This document shows, one piece after another, positions 42,246-50,581 of a stretch of DNA of 64,000 nt. The position numbers and the translations under genes were made by a program. The stretch lies in NCBI GenBank assembly GCA_024280885.1, contig JAJRPF010000005.1:31752-95751 (forward strand), in the 5' to 3' direction. The stretch is from Planctomycetota bacterium (lineage in GTDB: Bacteria > Planctomycetota > JAJSAM01 > JAJVHW01). Below the pieces are notes generated by a model. The model had not been told where the DNA came from. It saw only the letters and a program-made list of their open reading frames with translations, and searched no databases. Within the stretch, counting starts at the first letter, position 1. The number at the start of each line of letters is the position of its first letter.

Positions 42246-45074
42246 CTACGCGCGCTTCACCTTCACGGCGCAGAACTTGAACTCAGGGATCTTGCCGTAT
42301 GGGTCGAGTGCGTCGGTGGTCAGAAGGTTGGCCGATGCCTCGCGGAAGTGGAACGGGATGAAGACCCCGCCGCGGGCTGTCTTGGTGCTGATGCGCAGTT
42401 GCAAGCGGATCGAGCCGCGGCGCGACGTCACGCGGATGAAGTCACCGCGCGTGAGACCAAGCTCTTCGCAGTCGAGGGGGTTCAGCTCGCAGACGGCGTT
42501 CGGCGCGATCTCGTCGAGCTTCTTCGCGCGGCGTGTCATCGAACCCGTGTGCCAGTGTTGCAGCATGCGGCCGGTGTTCAGGACGAAGGCGTACTCGTCG
42601 TCGGGGAGTTCGTCCGGAGGGATGACCTCGGCGGGCGCGAATTTGCCTCGGCCCGATGCGGTCGGGAAGCCGTCGCCGAAGAGCACGACCGTGCCGTCGC
42701 CGTTGTCCGGGTCCGGGCAGGGCCACAGCTTGCCGCGCCCTTTCAGGTGGCGGTAGCGCAGACCGTTGTAGGAACTCGTGAGTTCGCTGAACTCGACGAA
42801 GATGTCTTCGACGCTCGCGAACTTCTGCTCGTAGCCCATGCGGGTCATGAGGTCACAGAGGATCTCCCAGTCGAGACGCGCCTCGCCAGGCAGTTCGAGT
42901 GCTTCCTGTCCGAGTTGCACGCGACGATCCGAACTCGTGTACGTCCCGGTCTTCTCGAAGTAGGACGACGCGGGGAGGATCACGTCGGCGACCTCGGCCG
43001 TCTCGGTCAGGAAGATGTCCTGCACGACCAAGAAGTCGAGCGCGCAGAACGCATCGCGTGCGCGACCGACGTTCGGGTCCGAGAGGAACGGATTCTCGCC
43101 CATAACGTAGAGCCCCTTGAGCGATCCGTCCTCGGCGGCGTGTGCGAGTTCGACGACGGTCTTGCCGGTGTTCGGATCGAGTTCGACGCCCCACGCTGCC
43201 TCGAACTTTTCGCGCACCTCGGTGGATGTCACCGCCTGATAGTCGGGGTAGACGATCGGGATGAGGCCGGCGTCGGACGCGCCCTGCACGTTGTTCTGTC
43301 CGCGCAGCGGATGGAGGCCCGTTCCCGGGCGTCCCATGTTGCCCGTCAGCAAGACGAGGTTGATCAGCGAGCGCGCGTTGTCCGTGCCGTGGACGTGCTG
43401 GCTGATACCCATGCCCCAGAAGACGAGCATCGCCTTCGCGTTGCCGATCGTGCGCGCGACGTGGCGGATACGCTCCGGCTCGATGCCGCAGATCTTCGCC
43501 GCGATCTCGGGCGTGTAGCGCGCGACCAACTCGCGCAGTGCAGCGACGTTCTCCGTTCGCTCCGCGATGTACGCATCGTCTTGCAGATTCTCTTCGAGGA
43601 TGACGTGCATCACGGCGTTGTAGAACGAGACGTCGGAGCCCGGCTTGATGCGCACGTACATGTACGCGTGATCGGCCAGGTTCGGGCGGCGCGGATCGAC
43701 GATGATCAGCTTCGTCCCCTTCGCGGCTGCCTGCTTCATGAAGGTCGCGGCGACGGGATGGTTCGACGTCGTATTCGTGCCAGTCAGGAGCGCGACGTCG
43801 GAGTTCTCGATGTCGCGGTAGACGGTCGTGACGGCGCCCGACCCGATCGTCTCGAGCAGCGCGGCGACACTCGATGCGTGGCAGAGTCGCGTGCAGTGGT
43901 CCACGTTGTTTGTGCCGAAGACAGCGCGGATCATCTTCTGGAAGAGATACGCCTCTTCGTTGCTGCACTTCGCGCTCCCGAAGCCCGCGAGAGCGCCGCC
44001 GCCGTGCGCCGCCTTGATGCCGCCCAGCTTCTTCGCTACGAGATCGAGCGCCTCATCCCACGTCGCCTCGCGGAAGTGGCTGAGGAGATGGTCGTATTCG
44101 AAGAGCTCGCGACCGTCGCGCGTGCCGTCGGCCTTCCCCGACATATCGCCGGAGAGCGGCTGCTTCGGATACGCCGACTCTCGGCGGATAAGTGGCTTGG
44201 TCAGGCGATGGGGGTGCGACGCGTAATCGAAGCCGTAGCGGCCCTTCACGCAGAGCCGGCCCTCGGTATTCGAGTCCTCGCGACCCTGACTGGCGGCAAC
44301 CTTGTTCGCCTCGCGATCGACGAGCAGCGTCACCGCGCAGCCGACGCCGCAGTACGGGCAGATCGAGTCGACCTCGTCGAGTTGCTTGTCGGGCGTGATC
44401 GGCACCGTCACGGTCTTGTTGACGAGCGCGCCCGTCGGACACGCCGCCGCGCACTCGCCGCAGTCGACGCACGTCGAGTCGCCCATCGGAGAGTCGAGGT
44501 CGAAGCCGATCCGCGCGAGGTAGCCCTTGCCGGTGCGGCCGATGACGTGGTTGCCCTGGATGTCGTCGCAGGCGCGCACACAGCGATCACAGAGGATGCA
44601 GGCCTGGTGATTGACGCTGATGACCGCCGAAGACTGGTCGGCGGGACGGCCGTTGCCGGCCGCGAAGCGCGATCGATCCGCACCCTGGTCGCGGGCCAAC
44701 GCGAAGAGCTCGTCGTCGCCGCTCGTCGCGTCGCGGTGCGACTCGGTAGGTTGGTCAGCCATCATCAACTCGGTCAATGTCTTGCGGTTGCGCACGACGA
44801 CGTCGGAGTTCGTCTTGACATTGAGTCCGCTCTCGCACGGCCGCACGCAGGACGCCTGCAAGGTCCGCGCGCCATCGACCTCGACCACGCACATGCGGCA
44901 CACGCCGACGGGGTTCAGCTTCGGATCGTGGCAGAGCGCGGGGATGGCGATGCCCATCTGCTCGGCCGCCTCGAAGACGCTCGTGCCCTCGGGAACGGTC
45001 ACGTCGCGGCCGTCGATGGTCAACGTGACGGTCTTCACGCTCGTCTCGGGCTGCGGGGGAACAGTGGCGGTCAT
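42246..45074 (-). CDS. Formate dehydrogenase, molybdenum/tungsten catalytic (alpha) subunit
   Basis: The 942-residue protein has the cytosolic NAD-linked form (FdsA/FdhF-like). An N-terminal 2Fe-2S ferredoxin domain has Cys48, 59, 62 and 76. A His-Cys-type segment and two 4Fe-4S clusters follow (CILCDRC...C and CVDCGEC...CPTG), then a proximal 4Fe-4S cluster (CPYCGVGC) and the molybdopterin domains. The metal ligand is the second Cys of HCTRLCHASSVAALLE, so this is a cysteine and not a selenocysteine enzyme. It oxidises formate to CO2, or runs in reverse. It overlaps the upstream aldehyde oxidoreductase gene by ATGA. The NADH/FMN partner is probably the product of 50582-52225. Confidence 0.93.
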   Translation of the reverse strand: MTATVPPQPETSVKTVTLTIDGRDVTVPEGTSVFEAAEQMGIAIPALCHDPKLNPVGVCRMCVVEVDGARTLQASCVRPCESGLNVKTNSDVVVRNRKTLTELMMADQPTESHRDATSGDDELFALARDQGADRSRFAAGNGRPADQSSAVISVNHQACILCDRCVRACDDIQGNHVIGRTGKGYLARIGFDLDSPMGDSTCVDCGECAAACPTGALVNKTVTVPITPDKQLDEVDSICPYCGVGCAVTLLVDREANKVAASQGREDSNTEGRLCVKGRYGFDYASHPHRLTKPLIRRESAYPKQPLSGDMSGKADGTRDGRELFEYDHLLSHFREATWDEALDLVAKKLGGIKAAHGGGALAGFGSAKCSNEEAYLFQKMIRAVFGTNNVDHCTRLCHASSVAALLETIGSGAVTTVYRDIENSDVALLTGTNTTSNHPVAATFMKQAAAKGTKLIIVDPRRPNLADHAYMYVRIKPGSDVSFYNAVMHVILEENLQDDAYIAERTENVAALRELVARYTPEIAAKICGIEPERIRHVARTIGNAKAMLVFWGMGISQHVHGTDNARSLINLVLLTGNMGRPGTGLHPLRGQNNVQGASDAGLIPIVYPDYQAVTSTEVREKFEAAWGVELDPNTGKTVVELAHAAEDGSLKGLYVMGENPFLSDPNVGRARDAFCALDFLVVQDIFLTETAEVADVILPASSYFEKTGTYTSSDRRVQLGQEALELPGEARLDWEILCDLMTRMGYEQKFASVEDIFVEFSELTSSYNGLRYRHLKGRGKLWPCPDPDNGDGTVVLFGDGFPTASGRGKFAPAEVIPPDELPDDEYAFVLNTGRMLQHWHTGSMTRRAKKLDEIAPNAVCELNPLDCEELGLTRGDFIRVTSRRGSIRLQLRISTKTARGGVFIPFHFREASANLLTTDALDPYGKIPEFKFCAVKVKRA

Positions 45075-46930
45075 GCGGTGGCCTCAGGGGATGCGAACTG
45101 GGGGTTCAACGGTTCCGGGAAGAGCTGTCCCGGGAAGAGCGCACGACGCGCCTCTTCCGGAACCTCGCCCCGGTCGTTCCAACCGTGGGCTTCGTAGTAC
45201 GCTGCAATCATACGATCGAGGCCGCGCTTGCTCAACGTGACTCCGGCCCCGCTCGGCGTTCTGAGCTCTTCGTCGAAGAAGCGTGCGGGGAGCGTGTCCT
45301 CGTCGGCCGTCCAACCCTCGCGCTCGTTGTAGAGCTTGCGGAGGGTCACGATCCGCTTGCCGACGGTCGCGAGTTCGTCGCGATCGACGTCGAAACCGGT
45401 CACGGCCGCGAGCATCTCCGCGCTCTCACCGATCAAGTCGTCGAACGCCCCGCGCAGGAATTTGCAGAGGATCAGGCTGTCCATCACAGCTGCGCGGATC
45501 TCGGTCGCGGCGGCGGCCGGGCCCTTCTTCGGGTCGGCGACGAAGCGGTCGGCTCCGGGCTGGAGATCAGCCTCGTACGCACCGGAGCGATTGTGGTCCG
45601 CCCCGCGTGTGGCGACGGCGAGCCCGAGCGCCATCGTCTGCATGGCACGCGGCTCGTAGCCGGGGAGTTCCAACCCCTTGACGTGCGGTGCGTAGCGGGG
45701 CGCATCGCCGCCGATCCGCTCGGCCGCGAGCCGTGAACCCTCGGCGAGGAGAGCGCCGGCGCCGCGACGATGGCCGATCTGCGTGAGCAGACGCGACTGT
45801 CCCGCCGTATCCCCGAAACCAGGGACGTCGGCGAGTTCCGGGATGTCGTCCAACCACCCGCGCTCGCGGCAGTCCATGGCGAATGCGATCGTGCCGCCCG
45901 CGGAGATGACGTCGATCCCGAGGTCGTCGCAGAGCGCGGCTGCTTCGAGCACCGCGTCACGATCGTCGATACCGCAAAGTGGGCCGAGGGCGAAGAGTCC
46001 CTCGTATTCCATACGCACCTTGGTGCCCTTCGAGGTCTCGAAGACGTGCTCGCACCCGATCGTGCAATTCGCACAATGCTTGCGCACGCTGGGCAACTCG
46101 TGAAGTGCCTCGCCGGAGATGCGTTCTGCGCCCTCGAATGTCCCCTCGCGGAAGTTGCGCGTCGGGAGCGCGGCAAGACGGTTCATCACCAGGACGTTCG
46201 TGACCGTGCCGAGTTCCCGATACTTCGCCGTGCCGGAACCGAGCGAGCGACGCGACAGATCCTTCGCGAGTTCCATTGTGCGCGCGGCGTCGGCGAGCGG
46301 CGTGGGGAGCGCGCCACGGACCGCGATGCCCTTGATGCGCTTGCTCCCGAGGACGGCGCCGAGACCGCCCCGACCTGCGTGGCGCGAGTCGCCGGAGATG
46401 GTTGCGAAACGAACGAGCGCCTCGCCTGCGGGGCCGATGCCGAAGAAGCGCCACGCGTCGCCGAGGCGTTCACGGACGCGCATCTCGGCGTCGAGCGACG
46501 AGAGCCCTCGCAAGTCGGAGGCATCTTCAATTCGCGCGCCGTCGGCGTCGATGACGAGGAGCGACCACTCCGGCGCCGCGCCGGTAACCACGAGCGCGTC
46601 GATGCCGCAGGCCTTCAGCTCGATCGCAAACCGATCGCTGGCAAGGGCGTCGCCGATGCGGTTCGTCAGCGGGGACTTCGCGACGACGGCGAATTTGGCC
46701 GACGTCGTGAGCGGCGTCCCGACAAGTGGCGAGAGCGAGAGGACGAGCGGCGAACTCGGGTCGAGCGCGTCGGTTCCCGGCGCCGGGGCATGCCGCCAGA
46801 GGAGCCACGCGCCGATCCCGACCCCGCCGACGAGCCCGCGTAGGACGACGTCCGGGAGAGCTACGTCGCGTGTTGCGCCTGTTGATACATCGACGTGCAG
46901 GTAGCGACCGTGGTGTCCTCCGCGTGGCAT
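45071..46930 (-). CDS. Aldehyde ferredoxin oxidoreductase-family tungsten enzyme
   Basis: The 619-residue protein has the AOR layout. The N-terminal pterin-binding domain contains DVSTGATRDVALP, GGVGIGAWLL, SPLTNRIGDA and GDSRHAGRGGLGAVLGSK. Domains 2 and 3 carry the 4Fe-4S ligands CANCTIGC and the later Cys of DSLILCKFLRG. RMEYEGLFALGPLCGIDD is typical of the family. Members oxidise aldehydes, or reduce acids, through a tungsten-bispterin centre. The aldehyde is not deducible. Coupling to the formate dehydrogenase gene (ATGA overlap) and to a NADH-type flavoprotein further upstream suggests electron exchange with NAD or formate, not only with free ferredoxin. Confidence 0.9.
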   Translation of the reverse strand: MPRGGHHGRYLHVDVSTGATRDVALPDVVLRGLVGGVGIGAWLLWRHAPAPGTDALDPSSPLVLSLSPLVGTPLTTSAKFAVVAKSPLTNRIGDALASDRFAIELKACGIDALVVTGAAPEWSLLVIDADGARIEDASDLRGLSSLDAEMRVRERLGDAWRFFGIGPAGEALVRFATISGDSRHAGRGGLGAVLGSKRIKGIAVRGALPTPLADAARTMELAKDLSRRSLGSGTAKYRELGTVTNVLVMNRLAALPTRNFREGTFEGAERISGEALHELPSVRKHCANCTIGCEHVFETSKGTKVRMEYEGLFALGPLCGIDDRDAVLEAAALCDDLGIDVISAGGTIAFAMDCRERGWLDDIPELADVPGFGDTAGQSRLLTQIGHRRGAGALLAEGSRLAAERIGGDAPRYAPHVKGLELPGYEPRAMQTMALGLAVATRGADHNRSGAYEADLQPGADRFVADPKKGPAAAATEIRAAVMDSLILCKFLRGAFDDLIGESAEMLAAVTGFDVDRDELATVGKRIVTLRKLYNEREGWTADEDTLPARFFDEELRTPSGAGVTLSKRGLDRMIAAYYEAHGWNDRGEVPEEARRALFPGQLFPEPLNPQFASPEATA

Positions 46931-47031
46931 GCGCGCGAGCCTACGCGGCCCCGATGCAGGGGCGCCCCAATTCAGTTGCCGGACGGAAGCGTTTCAGACG
47001 GAAGCGATCCACGCGGACGCTTCTCGGCGTG

Positions 47032-47898
47032 TCATCCACCGGCGAGGGCCGAGAGCAGGAGAAGCGGCGTCTCTGCGTCGAGTGGCGTGGCACGATCCAC
47101 CACGAAACGTTCTCCGCCGAGACTCACGCGCCAGTGGGGCGCCGGGATGCCCTCGGCCGAGAGGACGTCGGGCACGAGACCCGAGTGCGTGTCGGCGAGG
47201 GCGAGGAGAGCTCCGCCGAGCGTTGCGGCGCGGACCGTCGTGTTGGCCGTTCCGGCGCGCGCCCGGGCAAGATCGAAGAGCTCGATCTCGATCTCCGGGA
47301 GCGCGTCGGCGAGCGCCGCGGTGTAGGCCGCCTCGTCGTTCAGATTGCGGAGGCAGGCGAGGTCGGGATCGACAGCGCGCAGGCGCGCTTCGTCGATACG
47401 CACCGTCGGCACTTCGTCGTAGAGGGAGACCGGACGGCGGCGTCCGGCCGCGAGCAGTCGTTCGAGGACCGGTCGGACGCGCGGGCGATAGACGGCGCAG
47501 AGCGGATGGACGTACCCTTCGGCTTCTGCGACCGCGACGTCTGCGTCGCCAAGCGCGTCGAAGAGCGAGTCGATGACGGCGGCAGAGAGGAAGGGCGCGT
47601 CGCATGACGTTGCAAAGCAGGCGTCGGCGGACGACGCCCGCAGGCCCGGGATCAGGCCGCCGAGCGGTCCCTGATCGGGAACGTCGTCGCGCACGATACG
47701 CACGTCGGCCGGGAGTGCTGGCAGATTCTGACTCGGACGGCCAATCACAACGACAGCGCCGGTTGCTGCGCTCGCCAGGCGCACGGCGCGCGCGAGCATG
47801 CGCTCGCCGTCGAACGGCAGCCAGGCCTTGTCGCGGCCCATCCGGCGACTGCGGCCGCCACAGAGCACGAGGGCGCCGCGCGTCAGGCGTGCGCTCAT
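47032..47898 (-). CDS. MobA-MoaD fusion: molybdopterin guanylyltransferase with C-terminal sulfur-carrier domain
   Basis: The 288-residue protein has two domains. Residues 1-199 are a MobA-type nucleotidyltransferase: LCGGRSRRMGRDKA (12-25), RIVRDDVPDQGPLGGL (68-82), and metal-binding Asp100 in FATSCDAPF. It would attach GMP to molybdopterin. Residues 203-288 look like MoaD: IELFDLARARAGTANTTV, then a beta-grasp pattern ending exactly in Gly-Gly (LLLLSALAGG). MoaD carries a C-terminal thiocarboxylate used to build the pterin dithiolene. The fusion joins an early and a late cofactor step. It lies directly upstream of the tungsten and molybdenum enzymes it presumably serves. No moaE or moeB is in the window. 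Confidence 0.82.
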   Translation of the reverse strand: MSARLTRGALVLCGGRSRRMGRDKAWLPFDGERMLARAVRLASAATGAVVVIGRPSQNLPALPADVRIVRDDVPDQGPLGGLIPGLRASSADACFATSCDAPFLSAAVIDSLFDALGDADVAVAEAEGYVHPLCAVYRPRVRPVLERLLAAGRRRPVSLYDEVPTVRIDEARLRAVDPDLACLRNLNDEAAYTAALADALPEIEIELFDLARARAGTANTTVRAATLGGALLALADTHSGLVPDVLSAEGIPAPHWRVSLGGERFVVDRATPLDAETPLLLLSALAGG

Positions 47899-47953
47899 CG
47901 GAGGGCGCTCATGGACTGTCGCCGCTGGCCGAGAGTGATCGATCGGGAGGCAG

Positions 47954-49396
47954 TCAACGGACGTCGTCCGGGAGCGCCTGCGATGCGTCTTGTCGGCACT
48001 CGGCGCACATGCCGTGCGTCACGCGGATCTCGCCTGATGGCGGCATGAGGTGACCAAGTGGTAGCCAGCGCCCACCGACCGTCGCCACGCGCGTACACCA
48101 TGCACAGACGCGCACCATACCGTCGTCGTTCGGAGCGAATACATCGACGCGATCGTTCCCAGGATCTGTCCCGACCTCAAGCAGCGTGGTCAACTGCGCC
48201 AGGCACTCGCGCTGCTCCTCGAGAAAGCGAGTGCGTGTTTGCACGAGCAACTCGCGATCCTCGCGGCGAACGACACAGAACTCCGGCATCTCGCGCGCGC
48301 AACGATCGATGGCGACGATCTGTTGGAGGCGCTCCTCCGCGGCCAGTTCGGCGCAGCGCTGCGCGACGTCGGGCGCTCCCGCTTCCCGGAGGATCGGGAT
48401 CAGCGCGGCGAGACGGAAGCGCGCGTAGCCGAGGCGTGCGCGCAGGCGCTCGGCGGCCTTGATCGCGCGGCGTCCGTGGCGAATGACTGCGGGCCAATCC
48501 TGCTGCGCGTGTCGGATGCGCGCCTGGATGACGCGGATTTCGATCATCGGCTCGTCGTCTTCCTGAGCGTGCTCGAGTGCCACCTGCACGTCGCGCTCGG
48601 CGGCTTCGATGTCTCCCCGGTCGATGTGCATCTGGGCTCGGAAACCGCGCAGCCACACGGTTGCTCCACGCGACAGTGACTCCACCTCAGCCGTCAACTC
48701 CACGATCAGCGCGTGCGCCTCATCGTAGCGATCCGCCCCGCGCAGTGCGCGCAGCCGCGATTGGCGCCCCGTGATCCGCAACGCGTCTGCGGCCGGATGG
48801 TCGATCCCCGCGAGCCTTGCCTGTGCGGCGTCCATGCGCGCGAGGCCCGCGGTGGCTTCACCCATCTCCACCAGTGCGTCCGCGGAGGCGAGCTCGGCCG
48901 CAGCACGTCCGAGCGTGTCGCCAAGCTCTTCCGAGAGCACGCACGCTCGACCGGCGACCAGGAGTGCTTCCTGGGCGCGCGCTTGCCGCGAAAGCACGCG
49001 TGCGAGGTTGACGCAGGCGCCCCGTTCGGACGTCGTTCCGGAACCGCGCGTGCGGCGCAGAGTCTCCCAGAGCCGCGCCTCCGCGCCGGAGAGGTTCCCG
49101 CGCGCGATGGAGATCGACGCCCACGCGACTGCCGCCCGGTCAACGACATCGGGTTCGGGCGAGAGTCGTGCGGCGCGGTCGAAGAGATCGAGCGGAGCGT
49201 CGACGGTGCGCGGGCCGAACGCGAGAATGAACGCGACGCGCTCGGAGCCGGTCGGCGTCGCGGGGTCGATGAACTCCGCGAGTCGCACGTACTCGGCGAC
49301 CGTCTCGACACGCTTCGCCGGGTCGTCACGTTGCACGTCGAGCCGCTCGAGTGTCGCGAGCACGTCGTCGTCGGAGGCCTTCGCGTTGAGCATCAT
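47954..49396 (-). CDS. TPR-like helical protein with C-terminal CxxC...CxxC zinc domain
   Basis: The 480-residue protein is mostly TPR-like helical hairpins (about 20-390, e.g. AAELASADALVEMGEATAGL and GDIEAAERDVQVALEHAQED). The last 55 residues contain VRVCAWCTRVATVGGRWLPL and then THGMCAECRQD. This matches the small zinc-ribbon-like module (CxWC...W...HGxCpeC) often found at the end of bacterial signalling proteins. It overlaps the AI-2E-family gene (ATGA). Its role in this redox operon is unknown; a scaffold or assembly role is possible. Confidence 0.72.
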   Translation of the reverse strand: MMLNAKASDDDVLATLERLDVQRDDPAKRVETVAEYVRLAEFIDPATPTGSERVAFILAFGPRTVDAPLDLFDRAARLSPEPDVVDRAAVAWASISIARGNLSGAEARLWETLRRTRGSGTTSERGACVNLARVLSRQARAQEALLVAGRACVLSEELGDTLGRAAAELASADALVEMGEATAGLARMDAAQARLAGIDHPAADALRITGRQSRLRALRGADRYDEAHALIVELTAEVESLSRGATVWLRGFRAQMHIDRGDIEAAERDVQVALEHAQEDDEPMIEIRVIQARIRHAQQDWPAVIRHGRRAIKAAERLRARLGYARFRLAALIPILREAGAPDVAQRCAELAAEERLQQIVAIDRCAREMPEFCVVRREDRELLVQTRTRFLEEQRECLAQLTTLLEVGTDPGNDRVDVFAPNDDGMVRVCAWCTRVATVGGRWLPLGHLMPPSGEIRVTHGMCAECRQDASQALPDDVR

Positions 49397-50574
49397 GTCC
49401 GGGAGTCCTCGTCAGCGTCGGTCGCAGTCCCGTGGGTCGGCTCGTCGTCGTTGCCGCCGTAGAGCGGAAGCCACGCGCTGCACACCGTCGAGACGAGGAC
49501 AACTGCCATCGGACCGATGAGCAGGCCTTTCAAGCCGTACGAGAGCAGTCCGCCGATGAGTCCGAGGAAGAGCAGAAACGAACGCCACGAGGAACGGTCG
49601 TCGATGCGCCGTGCCACCTTGTCGCGTACGAACTCGATGGCGAAATTCGCGGTCCAGCACGAGATCGCGAGAACCACAGCTCCCACCGGTTGCGTGGCAA
49701 ACATGAGACTGGCGACGGGTAGCCAAACGATGGTCACTCCGACCAACGGCAGGAGAGTGATGACTCCGGCGACCACCGCGATGGGGAGAAACGGCAAGAT
49801 GCCGGTTCCGAACGTGTGGTCGACTCCCCAGACGATGCCACCGAGGACGACTCCCTTGACGATCGCGCTCGCGACCGTGTCGGAGAGCAGGCGCAAGACC
49901 GTCGATCGATGATGGGAGAGGAGCGCGTCCTGTTGGTCTTCGCGTAGCGGTGAGTACTGAAGCAGCGTCCGCGAGAGGCGGGGGCCCTCGACGAAGAAGA
50001 ACGCGAGGCTGATGATCGCGAGCGCCATCTGGGCCGCGGCGCTCGTGCCCGAGACCACGAACCCGATGAACGCTGTCGTGACACCCAGCGCTTCCCCGAG
50101 CAGCCCACGAATGCCGGCGGCGATCCCTGCCGATCCGAGATTGAGCTTCGGATAGATGCGGTCGATCTCCAGCACGTGCTGCCGGATCATCATCTCGAGG
50201 CGGTCGAGCTGCTCCGGATTGCGACTGAGAATTCCAGCGACCAGGTCCGCGACCTCCTCGATCGAGCCGGCCGAAGAGATCAGAACGATGATGACAGGCG
50301 TGAGCAATGCCACCGCCACGAGGACGGTCGCAGTAATCCCTGCGACGCGGCGTGCCAGGGACTCCGAGAGCCTCGGAAACCACGTTCGTAGCCGCTTGAA
50401 CACGGGTTCGTTCAGGACGGGCCCCGTGAGCATCGCCATGGCGGCCGCGAGCAGGATCGGCTCGAAGAGCGGCGCGACGACGTACGCGACCAACACAATG
50501 CTGGCGATGATCGCCTCGAGCATGAGCACGTGGGGCAACCAGCGCCGGAGGACCTCGCGGGGATCGGCGTGCAT
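49393..50574 (-). CDS. AI-2E/PerM-family membrane transporter
   Basis: The 393-residue inner-membrane protein has the family pattern. Two N-terminal hydrophobic segments (LEAIIASIVLVAYVVAPLFE and ILLAAAMAMLTGPV) come first. A soluble loop follows (about 110-165), then five or more C-terminal segments including PFLPIAVVAGVITLLPLVG and LFLGLIGGLLSYGLKGLLIG. The last corresponds to the conserved G-rich helix of AI-2E transporter (UPF0118) proteins. The substrate is unknown; members export small molecules or act as Na+/H+ antiporters. It begins 7 bp after the NuoEF-like gene. Confidence 0.85.
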   Translation of the reverse strand: MHADPREVLRRWLPHVLMLEAIIASIVLVAYVVAPLFEPILLAAAMAMLTGPVLNEPVFKRLRTWFPRLSESLARRVAGITATVLVAVALLTPVIIVLISSAGSIEEVADLVAGILSRNPEQLDRLEMMIRQHVLEIDRIYPKLNLGSAGIAAGIRGLLGEALGVTTAFIGFVVSGTSAAAQMALAIISLAFFFVEGPRLSRTLLQYSPLREDQQDALLSHHRSTVLRLLSDTVASAIVKGVVLGGIVWGVDHTFGTGILPFLPIAVVAGVITLLPLVGVTIVWLPVASLMFATQPVGAVVLAISCWTANFAIEFVRDKVARRIDDRSSWRSFLLFLGLIGGLLSYGLKGLLIGPMAVVLVSTVCSAWLPLYGGNDDEPTHGTATDADEDSRT

Positions 50575-50581
50575 GAGCTTC

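Noticed and set aside
42246..45074. Selenocysteine formate dehydrogenase
   Set aside because: The metal-ligand position is a TGC cysteine codon (RLCHASS); there is no in-frame TGA.
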